From Parerythrobacter_A sp963838735 (GTDB taxonomy: Bacteria; Pseudomonadota; Alphaproteobacteria; Sphingomonadales; Sphingomonadaceae): a DNA stretch of 64,000 nt. Numbering within the stretch: the stretch's first letter is position 1; each line of letters begins with the position of its first letter. The notes under the pieces are model-generated. The model saw nothing but the letters and a program-made list of their open reading frames with translations. It was not told where the DNA came from and did no database searches. The stretch is taken from contig CAWISG010000002.1 in NCBI GenBank assembly GCA_963838735.1, positions 274,185 through 338,184 on the forward strand, in the 5' to 3' direction. The position numbers and the translations under genes were made by a program. This document shows, piece by piece, positions 63,978 through 64,000 of this stretch.

Positions 63978-64000
63978 GAACGCTCTTTGCGCTGAAGCCG

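Overview
The window is a 64 kb piece of ordinary, GC-rich chromosome from an alphaproteobacterium. The best guess is Sphingomonadales, probably Erythrobacteraceae. This rests on the split transhydrogenase pntAA-pntAB-pntB next to an aa3-oxidase subunit IV gene, a CcrM-type methylase, a chvI-chvG-hprK-rapZ-EIIA-HPr cluster, HisZ, DUF1285, DUF938 and DUF3597 proteins, and an argH-lipoprotein-lysA order. The assignment is made from family knowledge and gene order; no search was run. I see no insertion sequence, prophage, CRISPR array or clear genomic island. Coding density is high, and many neighbours overlap by 4 bases.

Layout. 1-12.7 kb: serA (cut by the window edge, frameshifted), hisZ, an aldo/keto reductase, an exported unknown, purA, an L,D-transpeptidase-like lipoprotein, a winged-helix regulator, then the leftward argH-lipoprotein-lysA-siroheme synthase-like run, a TlpA thioredoxin and tRNA-Val(UAC). 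12.7-18.5 kb: asparaginase, a leftward fmt-truA-oxidoreductase operon, recR, def and a cysteine-rich copper-protein homologue. 18.6-25.5 kb: rmuC, then a leftward signalling cluster (chvI, chvG, hprK, rapZ, EIIA, HPr, an RNA methyltransferase). 25.6-31.2 kb: two DUF937-type genes ending in a strong terminator, then DUF421, DUF885, DUF3597, a TonB-like protein and a hydrolase. 31.2-34.1 kb: two cysteine desulfurases and a 2Fe-2S ferredoxin, split by a 381-base gene-free stretch. 34.1-45.3 kb: DUF4349, a NaChBac-type sodium channel, PfpI, parC, a leftward PQQ-dehydrogenase-like/GNAT/DUF1285/Nudix/cca series, rnhB and a CaCA exchanger. 45.5-55 kb: ccrM, folP, a PhoD-like phosphatase, an SDR, an NtrC-like regulator with a degenerate sigma-54 loop, then coxIV-like, pntAA, pntAB and pntB. 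55-64 kb: small exported proteins, a hydrolase, a racemase, dgt, an epimerase-like protein, a DUF938 methyltransferase, an entericidin-like peptide, a lone cpaF and glmS.

Two things stand out. First, five conserved genes (serA, lysA, recR, ccrM, pntAA) carry six apparent single-base insertions. Each leaves a full-length family protein if one base is ignored. Because all are +1, none lies in a long homopolymer and most of the genes are essential, residual sequencing error is the likeliest cause. Automatic annotation will be wrong there, for example by fusing lysA to the siroheme gene. Second, the window holds several regulatory curiosities: the NtrC-like protein whose GAFTGA loop reads NAFPGA, three GANTC sites in front of ccrM, an inverted repeat between cpaF and glmS, a palindrome-rich gap between the cysteine desulfurases, and a family of short inverted repeats.

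I did not find a convincing new multi-gene system. The most open questions are the unassigned exported protein at 3.6-4.8 kb, the two-domain winged-helix regulator at 6.8-7.8 kb, the lone CpaF ATPase and the sigma-54-loop-deficient regulator.
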